64,000 nt of DNA, from assembly GCF_017753665.1 (NCBI RefSeq), contig NZ_CP072524.1, forward strand, positions 2,418,001-2,482,000, given 5' to 3'. Each line of letters starts with the position of its first letter. Position 1 is the stretch's first letter. Source of the DNA: Neisseria sicca. Lineage in GTDB: Bacteria > Pseudomonadota > Gammaproteobacteria > Burkholderiales > Neisseriaceae. The position numbers and the translations under genes were made by a program. The notes below the pieces were generated by a model, which saw nothing but the letters and a program-made list of their open reading frames with translations, was not told the origin of the DNA and searched no databases. Positions 57,485 to 64,000 of the stretch are shown here, piece after piece.

Positions 57485-59620
57485 ATGAAAACTAAGAATA
57501 TGACGAAATTATTTGCCGGCATCAGTATGATTGCGGCAGCACAAATTGCGTTGGCAGGTAATATTACTGATATTAATGTATCAACTTTGCCGGATAGTCA
57601 AAAAATTATCAAAATACGTTTTGACCGGGATGTGATTAGCCCGAGCGGCTTTGTTACATCCACCCCGTCCCGAATTGCCTTGGATTTTGCCAAAACAAAT
57701 ATTCAATTGGCTCAACCTGTATTGGAATACGCAGATCCTTTGTTAAATCAAATTACTGCGGCTCAGAATAATGACCGATCTCGCATTGTTTTGGGATTGA
57801 ATAAAGCAGCGCAATATAATACCGAAGTCCATGGTAATGAAGTATGGGTATTCGTTACAGAATCATCTGATCGAACCGAAACTTCTACGGCTATTTCAAA
57901 TAATGCAAATGCACGTCAGAAGGCAAGCTCGTCTGAAACAGTTAAACAAACGGTAAATTCAGCTAATATTGACTTCAGGAAAGGTGCACATAACTCAGGT
58001 ATTGTGGAATTGAATGCGCCTGCTTTCACAGGCAAACCTGAAGTGAAGCAACAACGTGATCGGGTGATTATTACTCTGAAAAATTATCCGTTGCCAACAC
58101 AAGCGCAACGCAGTTTGGATGTTGCAGATTTCAGTACACCGGTTAAAAATATTACGTTAAAACGTATTGGAAATGATGCCCAACTCATTATTCGCAATAA
58201 TGGCAATTGGGATTTCAATACCAAAGCTGCAAATGGTCAATTTGCTTTTGAAGTAATGCCTAAGTCCGCTAGTACGGAATCAAGTGGGTTGAATGCAAAT
58301 CCAAACAAATCTTTCCGCGGCCGTAAAATTTCCCTGGATTTTCAAGATATTGAGGTGCGTACCATTTTGCAAATCCTTGCGAAGGAGTCCGGGGTTAATA
58401 TCGTGGCCAGTGATTCCGTGAATGGCAAAATGACACTTTCTTTGAAAGATGTGCCTTGGGATCAGGCTTTGGATTTGGTTATGCAGGCGCGTAATTTGGA
58501 TATGCGCCGACAAGGAAATATCATCAATATTGCACCTCGTGATGAATTGTTGGCCAAAGATAAGGCTTTCTTACAGGCAGAGAAAGAAATTGCCGAATTG
58601 GGGCCTTTATATTCCCAAACCTTCCAATTAAAATACAAGAATGTAGAAGAGTTTCGTAAAATTTTACGTTTGGACGACAACAATAGTGGAAACTCCAATG
58701 GTAGAAATACCTTGTTGAGTGGCCGTGGTAGTGCGCTGATTGATCCTGCAACGAATACTTTGATTATTACAGATAATCGAAATGTTGTAGAAAAATTCCG
58801 TAAGTTGATTGAGGAGTTGGATGTACCGACTCGTCAAGTCATGGTTGAAGCCCGTATTGTTGAAGCAAAAGACGGTTTTTCACGTGATTTGGGGGTGAAA
58901 TTCGGTGTCGCAGGTTCCAAAGGACGCAACGCTTGGGGTAACTCTTGGAGTAATGCGCAAGATAACCATAATACTAATTCAGCTGTTTTGCGAGGTGATG
59001 CTAATTACCGTACATGGTCTTTACAACCGAATATTAGCCTGCCTGCAGCAGCAGCGACTAATAATATTGCTCTAGTACGAGCTTTGTCATCAGGTGCATT
59101 GGGTTTGGAAATTTCTGCTTCGGAAGCTACTGGTAAAAGTAAGACCATTTCTAATCCGCGTGTCCTGACTCAAGACCGTAGAGAGGCTACTATTGAGTCC
59201 GGTACTGAAATTCCGTATCAGGAGGCTTCTTCCAGTGGTGCAACTTCGGTTTCGTTCAAAAAAGCCGTGTTGGGCTTAACGGTAACGCCGAATGTAACGC
59301 CTGATGGTCAAGTTATCATGACTGTAAAAATTACCAAAGATACGCCGCAAGACTGTACAGTGGACTCTTTGATTACCAAATGTATTCAGACTAAAAACCT
59401 GAATACTCAGGCAATGGTTGAAGATGGTGGCACGTTGATTGTTGGCGGTATCTATGAAGAAGATAATAGCGATACGATTAACAAAGTACCATTATTGGGC
59501 GATTTGCCAGTGGTAGGCAATTTGTTCAAATCCCGTGCGAAAAAAGAAGAGCGTCGTGAATTGCTGGTTTTCATCACTCCGCGAATTATGGATGGTGTAG
59601 GCAGCAATCTCCGCTACTAA
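57485..59620 (+). CDS. pilQ: Type IV pilus secretin PilQ
   Basis: An outer-membrane secretin of 711 residues with a Sec signal (cleavage after ALA near 24). Two AMIN domains (about 28-125 and 160-255) are followed by N0/N1 domains (ISLDFQDIEVRTILQILAKE onward) and a secretin barrel with VMVEARIVEAKDG and VPLLGDLPVVGNLF. It forms the pore for pilus extrusion and DNA uptake. The linker between the AMIN domains is Ser/Thr/Asn-rich; I do not see the small basic repeats found there in meningococcal PilQ. AAGGGG precedes the ATG. A non-DUS terminator follows. Confidence 0.97.
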   Translation: MKTKNMTKLFAGISMIAAAQIALAGNITDINVSTLPDSQKIIKIRFDRDVISPSGFVTSTPSRIALDFAKTNIQLAQPVLEYADPLLNQITAAQNNDRSRIVLGLNKAAQYNTEVHGNEVWVFVTESSDRTETSTAISNNANARQKASSSETVKQTVNSANIDFRKGAHNSGIVELNAPAFTGKPEVKQQRDRVIITLKNYPLPTQAQRSLDVADFSTPVKNITLKRIGNDAQLIIRNNGNWDFNTKAANGQFAFEVMPKSASTESSGLNANPNKSFRGRKISLDFQDIEVRTILQILAKESGVNIVASDSVNGKMTLSLKDVPWDQALDLVMQARNLDMRRQGNIINIAPRDELLAKDKAFLQAEKEIAELGPLYSQTFQLKYKNVEEFRKILRLDDNNSGNSNGRNTLLSGRGSALIDPATNTLIITDNRNVVEKFRKLIEELDVPTRQVMVEARIVEAKDGFSRDLGVKFGVAGSKGRNAWGNSWSNAQDNHNTNSAVLRGDANYRTWSLQPNISLPAAAATNNIALVRALSSGALGLEISASEATGKSKTISNPRVLTQDRREATIESGTEIPYQEASSSGATSVSFKKAVLGLTVTPNVTPDGQVIMTVKITKDTPQDCTVDSLITKCIQTKNLNTQAMVEDGGTLIVGGIYEEDNSDTINKVPLLGDLPVVGNLFKSRAKKEERRELLVFITPRIMDGVGSNLRY

Positions 59621-59628
59621 AATTGGAA

Positions 59629-59661
59629 AAGGCATATACTCGGAAGAGTATATGCCTTTTT
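59629..59661 (+). terminator. Terminator of the pilMNOPQ operon
   Basis: AAGGCATATACT and AGTATATGCCTT form a perfect 12-bp stem with a six-base loop and a T-run nine bases after the pilQ stop. Confidence 0.88.
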
Positions 59662-60057
59662 AATTGGCACAAATTAGATAGGGAATTTTAGGGATTTTTG
59701 TTTATTTCGGAAGGAATATGGTGAAATATCCATAAATGGTAATAGCTATATTCGATGATGTATTTCTATTTATTGAAGAGTTCAATCTAGACTTCGCCAC
59801 ATAGTAAGAGATATTGAGTTTTTTATACACTGAGGGCTGCTTTCATTCTAAATTGTTTGTGACAAATGAGTGGGAATGAAGCTGCTATTACTATAGAGAG
59901 GTCGTCTGAAAACATCACTTTAATCTTTAATGCCATCCATGGTCTTAGGTAAGCAGGAGTAAACACGATATAATCGGTACTGTTGGAAACTAAGTATAAA
60001 TAAGCACCAACGCATGCTCGGCAGTATTCATAAATCTTGTATCGGATGAACACCTTC
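59662..60057. other. Gene-free region between pilQ and aroK
   Basis: No supported ORF. One isolated DUS (AGGTCGTCTGAAAA, 59899-59912) is the only recognisable feature. The region must hold the aroK promoter, as the pil operon ends at the terminator before it. Confidence 0.5.
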
Positions 60058-60594
60058 ATGGAAAAGCTCAATGGTAATTTAATTCTCATCGGATTGATGG
60101 GAGCAGGAAAAACAACGCTGGGAAGGCAGTTTGCTCAAATGTACGATTGCCCGTTTTATGATAGTGATTTGGAAATTTGCTCAGCGTCAGGTGTTTCTAT
60201 TTCCACTATTTTCGAGATGGAGGGAGAGGAAGGATTCCGACACCGTGAGACTTTGATGCTGAAAAAGCTGTCGGCATTAAACGGCATTGTGTTGTCGACG
60301 GGAGGTGGCTCGGTTTTGCGTGAAGAAAACCGACGTTTCTTGCGTGAGCATGGTACGGTGGTTTATTTGCATGCATTACCTGAAGTGCTGTTGGAGCGTA
60401 CACGTTATGATAGCAGCCGCCCGCTTTTAAAAACGGACGATCCTTTAAAGAAATTACGTGAATTGTATACGGTTCGAGATCCGATTTATCGTGAGACCGC
60501 GCATAGCGTTATAGAGTCGGAGAGTTGTGCTAAAACCCTTCGAAAATTGGTTGAATGTTTGGATGGGCAGCAATTCATTGAATATGATGATTGA
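60058..60594 (+). CDS. aroK: Shikimate kinase
   Basis: A P-loop kinase of 178 residues with Walker A GLMGAGKTT (12-20), the shikimate-binding DSDLEI, the FRHRE motif, STGGGSVLREENR, and the lid segment DSSRPLL. It phosphorylates shikimate in aromatic amino-acid synthesis. I prefer ATG 60058, which has GGATG nine bases ahead and matches the usual N-terminus; in-frame ATG 60046 and TTG 60037 are alternatives. In Neisseria and many other bacteria aroB follows aroK; here a transposase remnant follows instead. Confidence 0.94.
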   Translation: MEKLNGNLILIGLMGAGKTTLGRQFAQMYDCPFYDSDLEICSASGVSISTIFEMEGEEGFRHRETLMLKKLSALNGIVLSTGGGSVLREENRRFLREHGTVVYLHALPEVLLERTRYDSSRPLLKTDDPLKKLRELYTVRDPIYRETAHSVIESESCAKTLRKLVECLDGQQFIEYDD

Positions 60595-60667
60595 AGGTGT
60601 TGCCTTTGTTGATTAGGTGTAGAAACCAGTAGCGTTGTTTACAGTATTTCCAGGAGAATACTGAAAC

Positions 60668-61156
60668 ATGAACATACACAAAAATACACGTCTCACCCCG
60701 CACCACCGCCAAGCCATTTGGCTGGCCTACACGCAGGGGAAGGAAAGCATCACCTCCCTGGCACGCCGCTACCAAGTCAGCCGCGTCACCATTTACCGCG
60801 CCCTTAAAGCCGCAAGAGGCAGACTGCTCAAACCCCAAACCAGTACCAACAACCGTTTCAAACAGGCTAAGTACGGAATGAAACGCCTGGCCAAGGTAGA
60901 ACGCGGCATTCAGGAAAAACTCAAAAAGCAGGCCAAACGCTACAATAAATCCTACCCCGGAGAGCCGGTACATCTCGATACCAAACGGCTGCCGCTGCTC
61001 AAAGGGCAGAAAGCCACCGATAAGCGGGATTACCTGTTTGTCGCCATCGACGATTTCTCAGGGGCGCTATACGCCGCCATTTTGCCGGACAAAACCTCAG
61101 ACAGTGCCGCCAAGTTTCTGACCGAACACCTGATTGATCCCTGCCCATACCTGATT
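60668..61156 (+). pseudogene. rve-type (IS481-like) transposase, truncated by an IS1106-like element
   Basis: About 163 native residues remain: an N-terminal helix-turn-helix (SLARRYQVSRVTIYRALKAA, residues 32-51), a basic linker, and the start of the DDE integrase core with VHLDTKRLP (first Asp) and LFVAIDDFSGALYAAILPD. At CPYLIE the sequence enters the IS1106-like end. The frame runs on into that element to 61264, but those residues are not native. The second Asp and the Glu are missing, so the enzyme is inactive. No right half of the gene exists on the other side of the element. Confidence 0.87.
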
Positions 61157-62376
61157 GAGACCTTTGCAAAAAAGCCCTTCCCCCGACAACCGAAACCCAA
61201 ACACAGGTTTTCGGCCATTTCCTTCCCCCCAATACCTCCTGATTTTACCCAAATACCCCCTTAATCCTCCCCGGATACCCGATAATCAGGCATCCGGACC
61301 GCCTTTTAGGCGGCAACAGGCACACTTAGCCTGTTAGCCGCTTTCAATAGGTTCAAACACATCGCCTTCAGATGGCTTTGCGCACTCACTTTAATCAGCC
61401 CGAAATAGGCTGCCCGGGCGTAGCGGAATTTACGGTGCAGCGTACCGAAGCTTTGTTCCACCACATAACGGGTCTTCGACAAATATCGGTTACGTTTGGT
61501 TTGCGCTTCCGTCAGCGGACGGTTGCGGTGGGCTTTGCGCATAATGCCGTCCAGCAACCGATGTTCTTTCAGATGTTGTCGGTTTTCCGCACTGTCGTAG
61601 CCTTTATCGGCATAGACGGTCGTATCTTCGGCAATGCCCTCCAACAAAGGCAACAGGTGGTTGCACTCATGGGTATTGGCGGGGGTGATATGCAGTTTCT
61701 CGATATAGCCTTCCTCATCGGTACGGGTATGTTGTTTGTAACCGAGTCTGTATAAACCGTTTTTCTTTGTCCAACGGGCATCTTTGTCTTTGCTCGGTGT
61801 GGTTTGGCCGCTGACTTGTCCTTCTTCATCGACTTCTATGGCTTGACGCTGTTTGCTGCCGGCGGTCTGAATAATGGTGGCGTCAATGACGGCGGCAGAT
61901 GCTTTCTCTATTTTTAGGCCTTTTTCGGTCAGTTGGCGGTTAATCAGTTCCAGCAATTCGGACAGGGTGTCGTCTTGCGCCAGCCAGTTTCGGTAGCGGC
62001 ATAAGGTGCTGTAATCGGGGATGCTCAGTTCGTCAAAACGGCAAAACAGGTTGAAATCGATGCGGGTGATGAGGCTGTGTTCGAGTTCGGGATCGGAGAG
62101 GCTGTGCCATTGTCCGAGCAGGACGGCTTTGAACATGGACAACAGGGAATAGGCGGGACGGCCGCGGTGGTCTCGGACGTAACGGGTTCTTTGACGATTC
62201 AGGTACTGCTCGATCGGCTGCCAATCAATCACCTGATCCAACTTCAATAATGGGAAGCGGTCGATGTGTTTGGCAATCATGGCTTGTGCGGTTTGCTGGA
62301 AGAAGGTGCTCATGAGAAATCCCCTAAATGTCTTGGTGGGAATTTAGGGGATTTTGGGGAATTTTGCAAAGGTCTC
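61157..62376 (-). mobile_element. IS5-family insertion sequence (IS1106-like), copy 2, 1,220 bp
   Basis: The ends are GAGACCTTTGCAAAA at 61157 and TTTTGCAAAGGTCTC ending at 62376, the same termini as copy 1. The flanking bases differ (TGATT on the left, CTTCT on the right), so no target duplication is present. Together with the missing half of the transposase gene on its left, this suggests a deletion or recombination at the element. The hairpin over the transposase ribosome site is conserved at 62317-62354. A terminator-like hairpin lies at about 61269-61298. Confidence 0.92.
61306..62313 (-). CDS. IS5-family transposase (IS1106-like), copy 2, 335 aa
   Basis: This is full length and in frame, with the same DDE signatures as copy 1 (VIDATII; YADKGYDSAENR; YVVEQSFGTLHRKF). 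Differences from copy 1 are scattered substitutions such as RTRYV for RTRYL, NRQLTEKGLKIEK for NCQLTEKNLKVEK, and AEDTTV for AKDTTV. It is probably active. It points away from the tRNA gene. Confidence 0.95.
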   Translation of the reverse strand: MSTFFQQTAQAMIAKHIDRFPLLKLDQVIDWQPIEQYLNRQRTRYVRDHRGRPAYSLLSMFKAVLLGQWHSLSDPELEHSLITRIDFNLFCRFDELSIPDYSTLCRYRNWLAQDDTLSELLELINRQLTEKGLKIEKASAAVIDATIIQTAGSKQRQAIEVDEEGQVSGQTTPSKDKDARWTKKNGLYRLGYKQHTRTDEEGYIEKLHITPANTHECNHLLPLLEGIAEDTTVYADKGYDSAENRQHLKEHRLLDGIMRKAHRNRPLTEAQTKRNRYLSKTRYVVEQSFGTLHRKFRYARAAYFGLIKVSAQSHLKAMCLNLLKAANRLSVPVAA

Positions 62377-62415
62377 CTTCTGAAATATTTCAGACGACCT
62401 CTCAGTGAATAAGGC

Positions 62416-62440
62416 AAAAGCCTGAAATAATCAGGCTTTT
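62416..62440 (-). terminator. Terminator of the tRNA-Asn gene
   Basis: AAAAGCCTGA and TCAGGCTTTT form a perfect 10-bp stem with a five-base loop, six bases downstream of the tRNA 3' end on the minus strand. Confidence 0.88.
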
Positions 62441-62445
62441 ATAAT

Positions 62446-62521
62446 TGGCTCCCCGACCTGGGCTCGAACCAGGGACCTGCGGATTAACAGTCCGTCGCTC
62501 TACCGACTGAGCTATCGGGGA
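62446..62521 (-). tRNA. tRNA-Asn (anticodon GTT)
   Basis: A 76-nt cloverleaf on the minus strand with CCA encoded. Acceptor arms TCCCCGA and TCGGGGA pair fully. The D-arm is AGCTCAGTCGGTAGAGC, the anticodon loop is CTGTTAA with GTT, and the T-arm has GGTTCGAGCC. A terminator follows. It stands alone, between an insertion sequence and the roadblock gene cluster. Confidence 0.97.
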
Positions 62522-62617
62522 AAGATTTCGGATTATAGAGAAAGAAGTAACTTACGTCAACACTATTTTAAAAAATACAATGGTGTAAGTTCCTAAAATA
62601 CGGATAAATACCGGAAT

Positions 62618-62977
62618 TTATAGAATTTCAGCAATATGCTTCGCAGCACGCTTGGCATCCAACAAAATCAAGCCCAGCTTACCGCTTTCTCTTGCCATCA
62701 AAGCCAAAACCGCGTTTTCTCCTGCCTGACTCAGCAAAATATAACCAGTCTTCCCTTTCACCATAACCTGATCAAGCTCACCGCAAGCCAACTCATGGAC
62801 GGAGCGGTTACCCAATGCCAACAATGTTGCTGACATCGCACCAACACGGTCTGCATTTAAATGCGACGGCAACATAGTTGCAATAGGCAAACCGTCAGTA
62901 GAAATAACGGCTGAAGCAGTAATATCAGGAGAGGTATTATTCAAATCGCTTAATACAGAAATCAATAATTGTTGCAT
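62618..62977 (-). CDS. Roadblock/LC7-domain protein, 119 aa
   Basis: The whole protein is one roadblock/LC7 domain: a first helix (LLISVLSDLNNTSPDITAS), the AVISTDGLPIATML strand pair, a long central helix (ADRVGAMSATLLALGN), and the YILLSQAGENAVLALMARESGKLG strands, ending in a C-terminal helix. Such proteins bind and regulate small Ras-like GTPases, as MglB does for MglA. It lies 39 bases after a gene of unknown function and about 700 bases from a Ras-like GTPase gene on the same strand, so the three probably form one operon and complex. Confidence 0.88.
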   Translation of the reverse strand: MQQLLISVLSDLNNTSPDITASAVISTDGLPIATMLPSHLNADRVGAMSATLLALGNRSVHELACGELDQVMVKGKTGYILLSQAGENAVLALMARESGKLGLILLDAKRAAKHIAEIL

Positions 62978-63016
62978 ACATATTCCATTCTAAAATAATA
63001 ATCGGTATATAGTGTG

Positions 63017-63658
63017 TTAACGGCTGCCATAGCGGTGGTATAAAACTTTGACCAAGGTTACAAATGCCTCCTTGTTCAAGTCAGGCATACCGCCGATAAC
63101 CAAAATCAACTTGGTATTACCGATATATAAAGGGAAGAAAGTCAACTCACTTTGTCCTGAAGGATCGCAAATACCCCATGCATTATTATTAATATGCAGA
63201 TTATTACGGATTAATAGGCGATGGCTACTGTCCATCTTTGTTACTTCACTGGCCAAAAGCCCCAACTCTTCGGCAGCCTCGTGATGGAAATTCGCATTTG
63301 CAAAATACAATCCGTTCTCATCTGCCAATAATGCCTTACCTGAGCTTGAAAGTTGCTCCAATACAGAAGGCAATTGCTCGTCAGTAAGATGTATCTCCTC
63401 ATTACTGACATTTTCATCACCATACAGAAACTCAAGGCGTTGCAGGCGGTACAGCAAATTCAAAGCGGTATCAATATTACTGGTATCTGCCCATGCCAAA
63501 ATTTTCTCACTGCTGATAACCTCTGTCGGACTTGCCTTCAGCAAGCTATATAACAAAGTGCGGCTGGCACTGGGGGTATCACTCGTCACCGCATAATATG
63601 CCCCTGCCGGTGTAACTTTAGGATATAAATTTGATTGTAAAGAAAGAGTCGATTCCAT
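63017..63658 (-). CDS. Unrecognised protein of the roadblock-GTPase cluster, 213 aa
   Basis: The protein is soluble, without signal or membrane segments. The N-terminal half looks helical (LLYSLLKASPTEVISSEKIL; TALNLLYRLQRLEFLYG), perhaps a winged-helix-like region. The C-terminal half (LLADENGLYFANANFHHEAAE to LILVIGGMPDLNKEAFVTLV) has a strand-helix order that could be a degenerate roadblock domain. That reading is a guess. It begins five bases after the GTPase gene and precedes the roadblock gene, so it is probably cotranscribed and acts with them. Confidence 0.7.
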   Translation of the reverse strand: MESTLSLQSNLYPKVTPAGAYYAVTSDTPSASRTLLYSLLKASPTEVISSEKILAWADTSNIDTALNLLYRLQRLEFLYGDENVSNEEIHLTDEQLPSVLEQLSSSGKALLADENGLYFANANFHHEAAEELGLLASEVTKMDSSHRLLIRNNLHINNNAWGICDPSGQSELTFFPLYIGNTKLILVIGGMPDLNKEAFVTLVKVLYHRYGSR

Positions 63659-63663
63659 TTATT

Positions 63664-63999
63664 TTATACCTCTAAACCCGGGTCGATTGAGAACAACATT
63701 GCACTTACCAATTGTTTTACATCATCTTCTCTTCGAGCATCAATCTCAAATACCGGCACATTAAAATTATTTTGAGCCAAGTATTTCTGATAAACGTCAA
63801 CGCTTGGCAGTGATCGAATATCCATCTTAGTAACACCGACAACCAGCGGGGCTTTTTTCAATAATTCACGAAAAGCCTCTAAGAAAAATTGCAGGTCTTT
63901 TAGTGGGTTAGTACGGGTATTATCCAAAAGCAGAACCAAACCCATACTACCTTGACTTAAAATTTCCCACATAAAATTAAAACGTTCCTGCCCTGGTGT
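63664..63999 (-). CDS. Ras-like small GTPase, C-terminal part (runs off the window)
   Basis: The frame is open to the window edge and continues upstream of it; ATG 63972 is internal. The visible 111 residues include the G3 region TPGQERF at the edge, a hydrophobic strand LVLLLDNT, the G4 motif GVTKMD, and a C-terminal helix. Thr in place of Asn in the NKxD motif and the TPGQE form fit MglA-like bacterial GTPases rather than the Era/Obg type. The P-loop is outside the window. Partners are likely the roadblock protein and the 213-residue protein downstream. Confidence 0.85.
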   Translation of the reverse strand, partial: TPGQERFNFMWEILSQGSMGLVLLLDNTRTNPLKDLQFFLEAFRELLKKAPLVVGVTKMDIRSLPSVDVYQKYLAQNNFNVPVFEIDARREDDVKQLVSAMLFSIDPGLEV

Positions 64000-64000
64000 A

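Noticed and set aside
60668..61264. 198-codon transposase ORF as a complete gene
   Set aside because: The final ~35 codons are read from the end of the IS1106-like element; the DDE core is cut after its first Asp.
1..64000. Prophage or integrated plasmid
   Set aside because: No integrase, capsid, terminase, replication or conjugation genes are seen; the only mobile DNA is three insertion sequences, one IS remnant and a Correia element.

Overview
The window is a chromosomal segment of a commensal Neisseria. The DNA uptake sequence (DUS) occurs dozens of times in the form AGGTCGTCTGAA, not the GCCGTCTGAA core of meningococcus and gonococcus; from memory this dialect points to the N. mucosa/N. 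sicca group. A Correia-type element, IS1106-like and IS1655-like insertion sequences, the pilMNOPQ-aroK block next to ponA, and pgl homologues all support Neisseria. Many genes end in inverted DUS pairs that look like Rho-independent terminators.

Layout. 1-5.8 kb: end of an unknown gene, a uracil-DNA-glycosylase-fold-like protein, murF, a membrane-protein gene split by an IS30-family element, a small secreted protein and mraY. 5.8-11.5 kb: nitroreductase and Gfo/Idh/MocA dehydrogenase (overlapping pair), a LysR regulator divergent from cidA, and lrgB split by an IS1106-like element with a 5-bp target duplication. 11.8-28.8 kb: a long minus-strand polysaccharide/glycan locus: WbpA-like UDP-sugar dehydrogenase, PglF flippase, Wzy-like polymerase, two GT4 glycosyltransferases, a PglB-type initiating transferase, an ATP-grasp enzyme, a HAD phosphatase, a formyltransferase, PglC, PglD, then Wza, Wzb and Wzc. 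Together these can make a trideoxy amino sugar, load it on undecaprenyl phosphate, extend, flip, polymerise and export it.

29.2-32 kb: NAD(P)-binding protein divergent from a LysR regulator, a GIY-YIG protein and a periplasmic coiled-coil protein, then a gene-free stretch with two ~180-bp repeats. 32.9-44.1 kb: one 3,726-residue trimeric autotransporter adhesin whose stalk holds 3.6 near-identical copies of a 957-bp unit, each with an in-frame DUS. 44.3-51.3 kb: COG4255-like protein, M23 peptidase, Correia element, queuosine genes (yhhQ, queF) with a preQ1-I-type riboswitch ahead of queF, and a MarR regulator plus an orphan outer-membrane efflux lipoprotein. 51.9-60.6 kb: PBP1A divergent from pilMNOPQ, then aroK. 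60.6-62.4 kb: a truncated rve-type transposase abutting a second IS1106-like copy where aroB would be expected. 62.4-64 kb: tRNA-Asn(GTT) and a roadblock / unknown / Ras-like GTPase cluster that leaves the window.

Genes whose products act together: murF, mraY, PBP1A and the M23 peptidase (peptidoglycan); queF and yhhQ (queuosine); pilM-Q (type IV pilus secretin and alignment complex); and the pgl/wz block (surface glycan). Gene assignments come from reading the translations; no database search was run.
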